The translations under genes and the position numbers were made by a program. From NCBI GenBank assembly GCA_036169595.1, contig CM069766.1, positions 3,472,501 to 3,500,000 on the forward strand: 27,500 nt of DNA. The letters are read 5' to 3'. Origin of the DNA: Dictyostelium firmibasis (taxonomy: Eukaryota > Evosea > Eumycetozoa > Dictyosteliales > Dictyosteliaceae). Position 1 is the first letter of the stretch. Every line of letters begins with the position of its first letter. The notes beneath the pieces were generated by a model, which was not told the DNA's origin, did not search any database, and worked only from the letters and a program-made list of their open reading frames with translations. Positions 1 to 15,488 of this stretch are shown piece by piece.

Positions 1-2
1 CA

Positions 3-1666
<1,664 letters not shown>

Positions 1667-2125
1667 ATAATATATTTTTTTTTTAGAAGTATTATTGGAG
1701 AAAAAAAAAAAAAATTAGATTATGATTTGGTTTTTTTTTTTAATTATCAAAATTTTTTCTTTTTTTTTAACCCAATAAAAAATAAATGTAGATATCGATT
1801 ATTAATTAATTAAAAAAAAAAAAAAATCTCATGTGTCTTTTGATTTACATACACAGATCGGGTAAATTAAATCGATTAAAAATTTTTTTTATCTTTTTAA
1901 TTGGGTCAGTTTATTAATTAATTAAATTCTAGCCATTTTTTTTTAATTAACCCTTTTTAAGATTTTTTTTTTTTAACAAAAAAAAAAAAAAAATAAAAAA
2001 TAAAAAATAAAAAAAATAAAAAAAAATATAAAAATTAAAAAAAAATTTGTAATGAACAAAAGTCAACGACTAAAATAAATTTTTGTTAATTGAATCAATT
2101 CAAATAATATAATGTTTCAAAATTA

Positions 2126-2198
2126 GATTGCGAGTTGTTTTATTTTGGAAATGATGATTAATAATCTACATGCTGCAAAAATAGCAACAATACGAATC
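2126..2198 (+). ncRNA. candidate small structured RNA (hairpin followed by T8)
   Basis: A 73-nt segment with more G+C than its surroundings folds on itself. GATT at 2126 pairs with AATC at 2195-2198, an internal CG pairs with CG, GTTG pairs with CAAC, and TATTTT pairs with AAAATA, with small bulges between. The loop contains ATGATGA, which resembles a snoRNA box C, but I found no matching box D (CTGA). Eight T residues follow directly, as at a Pol III terminator. I could not match it to a known Dictyostelium RNA class; the motif CCTTACAGCAA that I recall for class I RNAs is absent. Confidence 0.3.
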
Positions 2199-3079
2199 TT
2201 TTTTTTCATTTTTTTTTTTTTTTATTTTTTTTAATTTTTTTTATTTTTTTTATTATTTTTTTTTTTTTTAAACCTTTTTATTTTTAAATCATTTTTTTTT
2301 TTTTTTTTAATTTTTTGAGAAAAGAAAAAATAATTTAATCAATCAATTAATTTTTGTGTAAAAACATACTGGAGGCTTTTTAATTTTTTTATTTTTTTTC
2401 TATTTTAATGATTGAAAAAAAATAAATATTAAAAAAAAAAATAAAAAAATAAAAAAAAAAAAACAAAATAAATAAAAAAAAAAAAAATAACTTTGAAATC
2501 CTAACCCCACCCCCACACTCAAAACTATTTTTATTTTTTTAATTATTTATTTTTTTTTTTTATTTTTTTATTTTTTTTTTTTTTTGTAATTTATTAAAAA
2601 AAAAATAATTAAAAATAATTTTATTTAATTTATATAAACCATCACCATCACACGTAATACAAAAATAAAGCACAACTCTCTCTCACCCCACACTAATCTT
2701 TATTTTTTTTAAATTTTTAAATTTTTTTTTTATAATATTAAAAAAAAAATAATAAAAAAGGGTGGAAGGAATTTAATTTAGTTAATAAAATCATACTATC
2801 ACCATTTATCTAATAAATAACAAAATCATTTAAATTTTTTTTTTTTTTTGTTTTTTTCTTTTTTGTTTTTTTTTCTTTTTTTAAAATTTTCTATTCAATA
2901 CACACAGCACACACTTTATATATATATATATATATATTATAATTTAAATAAATAATAAAATTTTATTTAAATTTTTATTTTATTTTTTATTATTATTATT
3001 TTTACACACCATTTCACACTCTCGATACTACTATCTATTTTATCTTGGCATCATCAAAAATCCAACAACAAGCCACCCA

Positions 3080-3131
3080 TAATAATAATAATAATAATAA
3101 TATTAATAATATTAATAATAATAATAATAAC

Positions 3132-3167
<36 letters not shown>
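3080..3167 (+). repeat. interrupted AAT trinucleotide tract, noncoding
   Basis: AAT/ATA repeats with occasional TATTAAT and CAAT interruptions lie about 460 bp upstream of the RasGAP start codon. No open frame joins them to the gene, so they are probably 5' flanking or untranslated sequence. Confidence 0.75.
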
Positions 3168-3170
<3 letters not shown>

Positions 3171-3201
3171 TTTTTTAGTTTAAAATATAATATTATTTTA
3201 A

Positions 3202-3232
<31 letters not shown>

Positions 3233-3628
3233 CTATTACCTTATATATCAAATTTAAAAACTACCATATATTCACGCAAATAATAAAAATAATATTTTTT
3301 TATGCATAAATTTTCCAACCATTATTTTAATTAGGAAAAAATAACAATATCACAATTTTTTAAAATTATTTATTCAAATTATTTATTTATTATTCAATAA
3401 CACTCAAAATAATAAATTTTTTTCTCCTCTTTCGTATTAAATTAATAATATAGTACATTTTAAATAAAACCATTAATTCTTTTAAACTATATTGAAAGAT
3501 TAACTTTTGTAATATATAAACTAGGAGAAATTATTATAAATAATAAAAAAAAAAATAAAAAAAAGAAAAAAATAAAAAAAAATAATTTTAAATCAATGAT
3601 AATAAAAAAATAATTAAAAGAATAAAAA

Positions 3629-7091
<3,463 letters not shown>

Positions 7092-7462
7092 TTTTCTGTC
7101 GCCCTCTAAAATTGAAAAAATAATTAAAAAATTTGTACATATAATATTATTAAATATTTTTTTTCACAAAAAAAAAAATAAACAAAAAAAAAAAAAAATT
7201 AAAATAAACAATTTACAAAAACATCTATGTTTTGTTTAATTCTCTTTGATATATTTTCTTAAGACAACGATGGATAATCAATCCATTAAATTGAAACCAT
7301 TAAATGTTTGTATAAGATTTTCACTTTCACCAAAATTTTAATGTTTCTTACACCCCTAACCCTATAAGAATGAAGCCATCCCAACAAAATATCCATATGT
7401 TTATATCTAATAGAGTTAATTATAAATCTTTATTAAAATTTAAAATGGCTATTTCATTTTCC
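7092..7462. other. convergent 3' spacer between the RasGAP gene and nelfB
   Basis: The two genes end toward each other here. The left part is A/T rich with AATAAA-like signals. The right part, from about 7265, is less A/T rich and contains a coding-like island described separately. Confidence 0.6.
7270..7462 (+). pseudogene. coding-like island, possible gene relic
   Basis: From the ATG at 7270, 23 codons use typical amoeba codons (it begins MDNQSIKLKPLNVCIR) before a stop. A different frame from about 7343 then reads on with equally coding-like content (for example MKPSQQNIHMFISNRVNY) up to the nelfB stop. No splice sites link the two, and I do not recognise a family. It could be the remains of a duplicated gene, a very short real gene, or chance. 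Confidence 0.25.
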
Positions 7463-10031
7463 TTAATCCCAATTCGAATCAGATGTTGTATCCATTGGAG
7501 TATTATTATTACTATTATTAGTATTGTTTGAGCTGGTTTCCATTGGAGACTCAGTTGAAGATGGTGGTGCGCTTGTTATGTTTGAGGCAGTATTAATTAA
7601 AACTGAAGAAGCAGAAGATGGAGTACTAATTAATTCCGAAGAAGATAAAGTTGGAGAAACCATTTTATCGATTGGTTGAGATAATTGTGAATGTTGTTGC
7701 TGTTGTTGATTAGTCAAAGTTGGTGAAAGGAATTGTTTTTGATTTAATTTATAAAATTCGAATAATGATGATGCTATCTTTTCATTATATCTTTGACTGG
7801 TTTTATCAATTAGTAATCTAGTGGAATGAACTATATCATCCCATAATTTTTTATTTACATTATTATTAATATTATTATTTCCTTCAGTCGATTGTTGTTG
7901 TTGTTTTCTATAAGTTGATAATACACTGTTATATAGTTTTTGAATAAAATGAATAAATTCTCTTTGACTCATTCTTGAATGATTCTATTAAAAAAAGATT
8001 AATAACAATTAATATAAATAAATATATTAATACCAAAACCATTTAATATATAGTTACCTCTAACAAATATCTAATTAATTGCTTTTGGATGAATGGTAAA
8101 AATCTAAATTTAAATAAAAATGAATCTATAATAATTGAATTGAATCTTTGTTCTTTTACTTGTAAAACTTGAGAAACCATTGACTGTATAAAATCGTTTC
8201 CAAAGTAATTATAAATATCCACATTTGATAATTTTTCGTATGTGCTATCTTCTGTTGATGGTATTGTTGTTGTGGCTGTTGATGGTGTTGTTGTAGTAGT
8301 ATTAGATGTTTCTGAATTAGTTGTATCAACTGACGATACAGTTGGTGATTGAATCGTAGTATTTGGAGTTGATTCTGTGATATTATTATCTTGTAAAATG
8401 AGTTTATAAATGAATTTTAAATATCTATCGACACTAAGCAAATCCTTATCCAATGCTCTGTTTATAATATAAGATAAGGTTATTTTTTTGCAAACTTCAT
8501 ATTTCAAATAACAGTTTTCCAAATCTTGAAATTCTGACAAACTCATCAATGATGTTGGCTCCAAAACTGGTGAAGTTGAGGAAGACATTGACAATAGAGT
8601 GCTTGATGATTTATTGACATTAGTACCTGCTGTACTATTAATGCCACCACCGACTGTATCCTTAATGATTGTAGAGGAAGAACTATTTAAATTGGTTGAA
8701 CTAATGTTGGCAGGATTTGTACCTCCACCAGAGGCATTGGCAGTCGAAGACGATAGTGAGGTTGTTGGAGTTTGTTCACGTGTAATATCATCTAAAATTT
8801 GAGTGGCTAAGAGAGGATAAAAAGTTTGAAGGATATGTTTCTTGACATGAGGAATCTTATATTTAGATTCTTTGATCATCTCATGAGATTTAAGTGCCAA
8901 TACCAATAGATAGGTTAAAAACTTTATAGATTCATCATCCTTTGGAATTTGTTTTCTTTTTACTACCTCTTTTAATTGAATTAAAATGTTTCTAACGATA
9001 CAGTTCACTGCTATCGGATTGGCAAATACCATTGCAGTATCACCCAATATTGAAGAGTTTTGATGAACACTTGAGGAGAGATTTGTTTGAATCTCTTTGA
9101 TACGTCTAGCATCCAATGTATTATCCCTAATGCATGCGTCTAAACACCAAGCTATATTATGTGATGCATCTGTATCATAGATTTCAGAGATGGATTTATC
9201 GTGAATTGCCATCAATATCTCTGCACGTAGGTTACAGAGTAAATAATTACCACTTTCACTGAATAACCTCTTCACTTGATTAATAAACATTTGATAGAGT
9301 TCAGAGGACTTACCAAATAATTCAACCATCTCTTGCAATACCATATTGTTCTCACGACGTTTTGATGGTAGATGTGAAACTGCGAATAATGGATCTACTG
9401 TGGTAGTAGATGAACTTAATAATAATTGCTCGTTCATATCTTGAATTAACACTGAATCTTCAATGTATTGAGTGATTAATGGTTTTATCTTTTCCTTAAA
9501 TAACTCTTCATTGACTATCCAAATTTGTCTCTTTACTTCAATTGGACATTGTTCATATAATTCCTCTGCCTCAGCTAATTTCAATAAAAATGCTACAGGT
9601 ACTTCTGGTGTTAATCTTTTCATTACATTCATTGGTATCTCTTGTAATTCCTCAAATCCAATATATGGAAATGTTTGTTCTAATAATTTTTCTAATCTAT
9701 AAAAATAAATTAAATTAATAATAATTTTTTTTTTTAAAAAAAAAAAAAAAATAAAAAATATTTTATATTAAATTTACTCATTTTTATTCAATGTATTAAT
9801 TTTTAATAATAAATCTTTTTTTAATGAAGTTAAAAGATTTAGATATAAATCACCACGTGGTATTTGATGTAAATCCAATAGATTTAAAACTGGTGAAACG
9901 TTTGGTAAACTCTTTTTTGTGATTCCGTTCTCTTGTTGAAATTGACTAATAAATTGAAGTGGATATGTAGTTGTTGAAAGTGATGTTAATATTTTCTCTG
10001 ATCCTAAATTACCAATTAAAAATTCATCCAT
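7463..10031 (-). CDS. nelfB: Negative elongation factor subunit B (NELF-B/COBRA1 homologue), 3 exons
   Basis: Subunit of the NELF complex, which holds RNA polymerase II in promoter-proximal pausing in animals. Reading leftward, exons are 10031-9778, 9696-8058 and 7984-7463. The joins are GA|A, restoring an unbroken NKNELEKLLEQTFPYIG, and a phase-0 GAG|AAT. The product is 804 aa against about 580 for human. Shared landmarks with human NELFB are FQQENG (human FQTENG), LLDLHQIPR (human FLDLHGTPR), CPIEVKRQIW (human CAVEVKRQIW), NLRAEILMAIHD (human TLRAELLMSLHD) and AWCLDACIRD (human TWCLDACIRE). The extra length is Ser/Thr/Asn-rich insertions in the second half and C-terminus. It is divergent from the prolyl-tRNA synthetase gene, about 620 bp away. 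Confidence 0.93.
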
Positions 10032-10413
10032 TATTTTTAATATTAATGATATATCATATTATTATTCGTTATTGCCAATTAAATGAAAAAAAATAAATTA
10101 AATAAAAAAAATTTTTTAAAATTTTAAAAAAAAAAAAAAAAAAAATTAAAAATTTGGCGCACAAAAAAAAAAATAAAATAAAATAAATAAAAATAAAAAA
10201 TTTGGTAATTTTTTTAACAAATAACTTTATTGATAATAATATTAAGTTTTATATTTATATTAAACTAAAAAAAAAAAAAATTATATATATATATATTTTC
10301 TGGTGATCTTAATTTTTTCTCAAAACAAAAAAAAAAAAAATATATATGATAACTTTTGTTTAAATAATCATATGATTGTTGATGCCTATAATAGAAGAAT
10401 GAGAAATTTCAGG

Positions 10414-10447
<34 letters not shown>

Positions 10448-10649
10448 AATCATATTTAATATTCATATTAAGGTTATTTATATATATATGGTGGGGGTGT
10501 TCTGTGAAATTTAAAAAAAATTTTAAAAAAAAAAAATTTTAAAAAAAAAATTAAAAAAAAAAGAAAAAATTTTTAAAAAAAAAATTTAAAAGCGACGATT
10601 TCATTTTAATTTTTTTATTTTTTATTTCATTATATATATATTTTTAAAA
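10032..10649. other. divergent promoter region of nelfB and proS
   Basis: This A/T-rich spacer separates two divergent start codons. It has long A runs, TATATA tracts near 10282-10296 and 10626-10640, and a short GC patch (GGCGCAC) near 10155. A TATATA followed by oligo-T/A just before the proS ATG fits the usual Dictyostelium promoter style. I see no coding segment. Confidence 0.55.
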
Positions 10650-12308
10650 ATGAGCAGTGAGCAAACACCAATGGAAACAACAACAAAAACAACTGAACAA
10701 GTTGTAGCAGTTGATAAAAAACCAAGAGAAAAGAAAGAAAAGAAACCAGTTGAAAAGAAACCAGTTGAAAAGAAAGGTGATGTTAAAGCCAATCTTTTAG
10801 GTGCAGGTTGCAAAAAGGAAGAAGATTTTTCAGAGTGGTATCAAAATGTTATCACACGTTCAGAGATGATCGACTATTATGATATTTCAGGTTGTTATAT
10901 TCTCAGACCATGGGCATACTCAATTTGGGAGCAAATTCAAGCATTTTTCGATGCAGAGATCAAGAAATTGGATGTACAAAATGCATACTTCCCATTATTG
11001 GTCTCAGAGAAAGCATTAACCACAGAAAAGGATCACATTGAAGGTTTTGCACCAGAGGTAGCATGGGTAACAAAGAGTGGTGACTCATCATTAGCTGATC
11101 CAGTTGCAATTCGTCCAACCTCTGAAACCATCATGTATCCAGCCTACGCCAATTGGATTCGTTCTCATAGAGACTTACCATTAAAATTGAATCAATGGGT
11201 AAATGTTGTACGTTGGGAATTCAAACGTCCAGTACCATTCCTTCGTAGTAGAGAATTTCTCTGGCAAGAGGGTCACACTGCCTTTGCCAACAAAGAGGAG
11301 GCTGATGAAGAGGTTTTCACCATTCTTGATCTCTACAGACGTGTCTATGAAGAGTTATTATGTGTACCAGTTGTAAAGGGTATTAAATCAGAGAAAGAGA
11401 AATTCGCTGGTGGTCTCTACACTACAACCATCGAAGGTTTCATTCCAACCAATGGTCGTGGTATTCAAGCCGCCACCAGTCACGCCTTGGGTCAAAATTT
11501 CTCAAAGATGTTCAATATTGAATTCGAGAATGACAAGGGTGGAAAATCATTGGCATGGCAAAATAGTTGGGGTTTAACCACCCGTACCATTGGTGTCATG
11601 GTTATGGTTCATGGTGATGACAAAGGTTTAGTCCTCCCACCACGTATCTCACCAATTCAAGCCGTTGTCATTCCACTCCACTTTAAGGATGCCGATACCT
11701 CTGCAGTCGATTCAAAGGCCAAAGAAATCGCCGATCAATTAAAGGCTGCTGGTATTCGTGTCAATTTGGATAATCGTCCAAACTACAACCCAGGTCATAA
11801 ATACAATCATTGGGAATTAAAGGGTGTACCAATTCGTATCGAAATCGGTCCAAAAGATGTAGCATCTGGTACCGTCATTTGTTGTCGTAGAGATACCGCT
11901 GAGAAATCAAAGGTTGAAATCTCAAATATTGTCACTGGCGTCAAGGAATTACTTGACAACATTCAATCAAATCTCTTTTCCCGTGCCGTCAAAGAAAGAA
12001 ACGATCACATCGTTAACATCAATGAATGGAGTGAATTCGTTCCAGCTTTGGATAAAAAGAACGTCGTTTTAGCACCATGGTGCGAAAAAGTCTCTTGTGA
12101 GGATTCTATCAAAAAGAAGAGCTCAGAAGAATCTAAAAATAAAGCTGAAGAAGAAAAGGGTTTCTGTTTAACTGGTGCCGCCAAATCATTATGTATTCCA
12201 TTACAAAATCAAGAACATGTTAAACTCCCAGAAATTAAAGAAGATACCAAATGTTTCTGTTGTCAAGAAAAAGCTACCAAATATACTCTCTTTGGTAGAT
12301 CCTATTAA
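10650..12308 (+). CDS. proS: Prolyl-tRNA synthetase, cytosolic
   Basis: Class II synthetase that charges tRNA-Pro with proline, of the archaeal/eukaryotic type. It is a single 552-aa exon. After a Lys-rich N-terminus of about 50 residues come YDISGCYILRPWAYSIWE (motif 1 region), RPTSETIMYP and FLRSREFLWQEGHTAF (motif 2 region), and SWGLTTRTIGVMVMVHGDDKG (motif 3 region), followed by an anticodon-binding domain. The C-terminal domain has Cys pairs (WCEKVSC, FCCQ) that fit the family's zinc site, and the chain ends in Tyr as is usual for this class. Unlike the fused human EPRS protein, it stands alone. The 3' half uses more GTC, ACC and CTC codons than neighbouring genes, which suggests high expression. 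Confidence 0.97.
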   Translation: MSSEQTPMETTTKTTEQVVAVDKKPREKKEKKPVEKKPVEKKGDVKANLLGAGCKKEEDFSEWYQNVITRSEMIDYYDISGCYILRPWAYSIWEQIQAFFDAEIKKLDVQNAYFPLLVSEKALTTEKDHIEGFAPEVAWVTKSGDSSLADPVAIRPTSETIMYPAYANWIRSHRDLPLKLNQWVNVVRWEFKRPVPFLRSREFLWQEGHTAFANKEEADEEVFTILDLYRRVYEELLCVPVVKGIKSEKEKFAGGLYTTTIEGFIPTNGRGIQAATSHALGQNFSKMFNIEFENDKGGKSLAWQNSWGLTTRTIGVMVMVHGDDKGLVLPPRISPIQAVVIPLHFKDADTSAVDSKAKEIADQLKAAGIRVNLDNRPNYNPGHKYNHWELKGVPIRIEIGPKDVASGTVICCRRDTAEKSKVEISNIVTGVKELLDNIQSNLFSRAVKERNDHIVNINEWSEFVPALDKKNVVLAPWCEKVSCEDSIKKKSSEESKNKAEEEKGFCLTGAAKSLCIPLQNQEHVKLPEIKEDTKCFCCQEKATKYTLFGRSY

Positions 12309-12636
12309 ATATTAAAAATAAAAATCTAAAAAAAAATATATTCCAAATATTCTTTTAAAAAAAAAATTGATTTGATTAAAAAATTATATGTATATAATCA
12401 TAAAAAAAAAAATAATAAAAAAATAAAAAAGACAATATTTTTTTTTTTTTTTTTAGAAAAAAACTATTCAAAATTTTATTTATTGACATTCAGTATTATG
12501 CAAAATAACAATTTTATAAAAAAACGGGACTCATGAGATATTAATTCTATAAGAGACTTTATAAAAGAAAAAAAAAAATATTAATATTTGAAAAATAAAT
12601 ACTATTTGGTTGTGTTTTTTTTTTTTTATTTAAAAT

Positions 12637-12755
12637 AATCGAGGATTAAAATCATTTGCAGCATGAGTTTGTAACCACTTTTCCTATCTATGTATGATGA
12701 GTGATAGGTGTACTTAATGCTTTTCCTAATCATTTAAATATGATCCTCGTTGATT
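12637..12755. ncRNA. candidate structured noncoding RNA (about 119 nt, strand uncertain)
   Basis: Nested complementary segments suggest one multi-stem RNA. AATC/GAGGAT at 12637-12646 pairs with ATCCTC/GATT at 12743-12755 with a short bulge, AGCAT at 12660-12664 pairs with ATGCT at 12717-12721, and CCTATC at 12683-12688 pairs with GATAGG at 12703-12708. It lies in an A/T desert between two gene 3' ends, where nothing else explains it. An ATGATGA sits in the apical loop on the plus strand, but I found no matching box D. It does not resemble U1-U6, SRP RNA or a tRNA as far as I can recall their sequences. Confidence 0.38.
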
Positions 12756-12857
12756 ATTTAAAAAAAAAAAATAAAAAAAAAATATTGAAAAAATTATATC
12801 TATGAATTTTGCTTACATTTTGTTTTGGATGGAATGAAAAAAATAAAAAAAAAAAAA

Positions 12858-12961
12858 ATTTTTATAAACGATTTTTTTACATAAAAAAAAAAAAAAAAAA
12901 AAAAAAATTTACAGAAAATGATTTCCGTAAAAAATGAATTTTTATAAATGATTTTTTTACA
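12858..12961. repeat. two 23-bp direct repeats flanking a small hairpin
   Basis: The segments at 12858-12880 and 12939-12961 are 22/23 identical (TTTTTATAAACGATTTT and onward, with C replaced by T in the second copy). Between them, 12908-12931 forms a short stem: TTTAC with GTAAA and GAAA with TTTC around an ATGA loop. The origin is unknown; local duplication is the simplest explanation. Confidence 0.6.
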
Positions 12962-13055
12962 AAAAAAAAAAAAAAAAAAAGAACTTCGAAATATTATCTA
13001 ATATTGTATCTTTATTATATTCCTTTTTTTTCATTTTTTTATTTATTATATATTT

Positions 13056-13351
13056 CTAAAGATCTTCACCATTAAATATAATACCCATGTACTCACCAAT
13101 ATGAACACCCAACATTTGATAGTTTCTTGTTACTAAACTCTCTAATAATCCCTATGTTTTTTTTCATTGAAAAAAAAAAAAAAATATTAATATTAATAAA
13201 AACAGTTGGGTGAATAAAAAAAAAAAAAAAATTAATTACTCTTGTTACAGGAATAAGATAAAAAGGATTTGAATATAGGGCATTTTTAGAGTATTCTAGA
13301 AATGCTTGAATTCTATAAAATGATAGTAAATTAACAAACAAATTAGTTTTT

Positions 13352-13390
<39 letters not shown>

Positions 13391-14039
13391 ACTTACCCTT
13401 CTGTTCTTATCAAATGTGCAAACTTTCCTATCTTTCTAACTATTATATCAGCTCCACAAACATTATAAAGTCTAATGTCATCCTTTGCAATTGTTGGGAA
13501 TATTTGAATTAATGTCAGAAACTCTTGGATTGTAATACCAAAAAAGTGTGTGATATCAAAAAATACTTGATTTGTGTTATCAATCGCTGTTCTTAAAGAA
13601 TCTATACACTCACTTGGATTTGGATTAACTGATTTCTAAATTTTTATTAAAATTATTATGAGTGTTTTTTTTTTTATCTTTTAAAAAAAAATGATAACAA
13701 ACTGTACATAAAAAAAAAAAAAAAAAAAAAAAAAATAATTACTTCCAAACCAGCTATTATACCCAACCCTAAATCTTGAATATTTAAACTAGACATTGAC
13801 TTTACTATAGAATGTATATTCATTCTCCTAATTTGTCGAATATTTTCAATATCTTGATGTGTAATTTTTGGAAATAATTTTTTATTATGTTGGATATCTA
13901 AAAAATCATCAAGGATTGAAGTATCATTTTTTGGACCTACATCACTATTATTTATATATTTATCAATTTTTTCACAATAAGCCACACTAACTAAAAATAT
14001 TATATAAATTAATATAAAAAATAAATAGTGGGTTTTCAT
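13056..14039 (-). CDS. Secreted protein of unknown family (4 exons, 234 aa)
   Basis: Reading leftward, exons are 14039-13743, 13635-13397, 13312-13240 and 13151-13056, with donors GTAATT, GTAAGT and GTAATT. The joined frame is 235 codons including stop, which supports the model. Residues 1-22 form a signal peptide (FFILIYIIFLVSVAYC), so the protein probably enters the secretory pathway. No second membrane segment is obvious. The rest is mostly helical in character, with landmarks LGLGIIAGLEKSVNPNPSEC near 90-109, ITHFFGITIQEFL, and GVHIGEYMG near the end. The GLE..NP..C pattern vaguely recalls small secreted proteins of other protists, but I cannot name a family. It is divergent from elongin C. 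Confidence 0.8.
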
Positions 14040-14860
14040 GTTTAGGTATTTAAAAGAGAATTAATATTTTTAAAAAAAAAATATAAAAATTATTATTTTT
14101 GAATAAAAAAAGTAAAAAAAAAAAAAATGATAATAATATTAATATATATTATAAAAATTATGAAATAAAATTAAAAAATAAAATTTAAAAAAAATTTTAA
14201 TAATATTATTATAATAACGTAGATTCGCTCAATAATTATATTAGGAATAAAAATCAACACAAATTCATATTGCCCATTGTAAAGAAAAGAAAAAAAAAAT
14301 ATTAAAATAAAATAAAATAAAATAAAATAATAATAAAAAAAAAGATCACTTAAACACACCACACATATATACACACAAAAGTATAAATAGAATTTTTTAA
14401 TATCCATGATTTTCATATTATAATAAATACAGCTCATTAGTCAAATTATATACAAAATTTTTTTGTTATTGTCATTGTAAAACACCCCATTTTTTCATAA
14501 ACTACAAATGTTTGATTTTTTTTAGTCGAAAAAAAAAGTAAACAATATTTATCCTAATATTTTTTTTTTTTTTTTTTTTTGGAAAAAAATAAAAAATAAA
14601 AAATAAAAAAAAAATAAAAAAGAAAATTATAGAAGCAACAACATAAATATCATAAATTCTTTTATTTTTATTGCCATAATAGAAAATAGATGAAAAAAAA
14701 AAAAGAAAATAAAAATTTCTTTGAACAATTTTATCAGTTTTATTTCCAATTAATTGTGCGCAATAAAAAAAAAAAAATTTCAAAAAAAAAAAATGAAAAT
14801 TTTTTTTTTTTTTTATTATATTAAAAAATATACAATCACCCAACACACATAAAAATAAAA
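14040..14860. other. divergent promoter region, secreted-protein gene and elongin C
   Basis: Very A/T-rich spacer between two divergent start codons. It contains CACACCACACATATATACACAC near 14355-14376 and A/T homopolymers. Minus-strand open frames here are Phe/Tyr/Ile-rich translations of T-rich DNA and were not accepted as genes. Confidence 0.5.
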
Positions 14861-15304
14861 ATGAGTGATAACCCAGATACACATGATTTAAATTCGGATG
14901 TGTTAAGACTTTATAGCTCATCTGGACATGAATTTGTCTTATCAAGAAAAATGTCATATGTTTCTGGTACTATTAAATCAATGTTAAGTGGTGGTAAGCA
15001 ATCATATAGCGAAAAAAAAAAAGAGTTACAAATAAAAATAAATTGATTTAATAACTAATATTTTTCATAACATAAAAAAAAAAAAAAAAAAATATAAAAA
15101 TAAAAAGATAACTCAAACTTTATGGAGGATCAAAATAATGAAATTCGTTTCAGAGAAATTTCAACACCAGTTTTAGAAAAAGTTATTCAATATTTTTACT
15201 TTAAAAACAAATACACAAACAGTACTACAGATTTACCAGAATTCCCAATCAATGAAAAGGTTGTTGTAGATTTATTATTGGCTGCTCATTTCTTGGATAC
15301 TTAA
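14861..15304 (+). CDS. tceb1: Elongin C (2 exons, 109 aa)
   Basis: Adaptor with a BTB/POZ-like fold that joins elongin A/B and cullin-RING ubiquitin ligases. Exons are 14861-14993 and 15108-15304. The donor is GTAAGC at 14994 and the acceptor AAAAAG ends at 15107; the split codon reads GAT, giving SGTIKSMLSG|D|NSNF and then EIRFREIS. It follows human elongin C closely: SSGHEFVLSRK (human SDGHEFIVKRE), SGTIKSMLSG (human SGTIKAMLSG), IRFREI (human VNFREI), KYTNSTTDLPEFPI (human RYTNSSTEIPEFPI) and LLLAAHFLDT (human LLMAANFLDC). Its length nearly equals the human 112 aa. The start was chosen at the first ATG in an A-rich context; the N-terminal extension before VLRLYSS is about 13 residues. Confidence 0.95.
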
Positions 15305-15488
15305 ATCATTTATCGATAACTATTAACATCAAAACAAAAAAAAAAAAAAAAAAAAATGTTTCACTGTAAATTTAAAAACAAATTAAAATAAACACAAAAA
15401 AAAAAAAAAAAACTATTTAATCTCTTTCTTTTTTTATTTTTAAACTTTTTTATTATTATTACTTTTTATTACCTTTTAAATAAAATTA

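Larger units (their letters stand above)
1632..3628. other. A/T-desert intergenic region upstream of the RasGAP gene
   Basis: About 2 kb between the mus81 stop and the RasGAP start. It is dominated by A and T homopolymers with a few less A/T-rich patches. C-rich patches near 2500-2520 and 2640-2700 and a TATATA tract near 2918-2937 could be promoter elements of the downstream gene. An RNA-like fold lies at 2126-2198 and an AAT tract at 3080-3167; both have their own entries. I saw no convincing protein-coding segment. Confidence 0.6.
12309..13055. other. convergent spacer downstream of proS
   Basis: Both flanking genes end here, so no promoter is expected. Most of it is A/T homopolymer, but 12637-12755 is a markedly less A/T-rich, foldable block (own entry). 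At 12858-12961 there is a pair of 23-bp direct repeats around a small hairpin. Confidence 0.6.

Noticed and set aside
7354-7364. CCCTAACCCTA, which looks like an interstitial vertebrate-type telomere repeat
   Set aside because: It is less than two units long, and the host group is not known to use this telomere repeat. Probably chance.
14171-14437. Minus-strand 88-codon ORF upstream of the secreted-protein gene
   Set aside because: It is mostly Phe/Tyr/Ile/Leu from T-rich DNA in a divergent promoter region. Two short parts look mildly protein-like, but there is no splice or domain support.
14502-14957. Minus-strand 151-codon ORF overlapping elongin C
   Set aside because: It is the antisense of elongin C exon 1 plus T-rich spacer, and consists of Phe/Lys low-complexity sequence.
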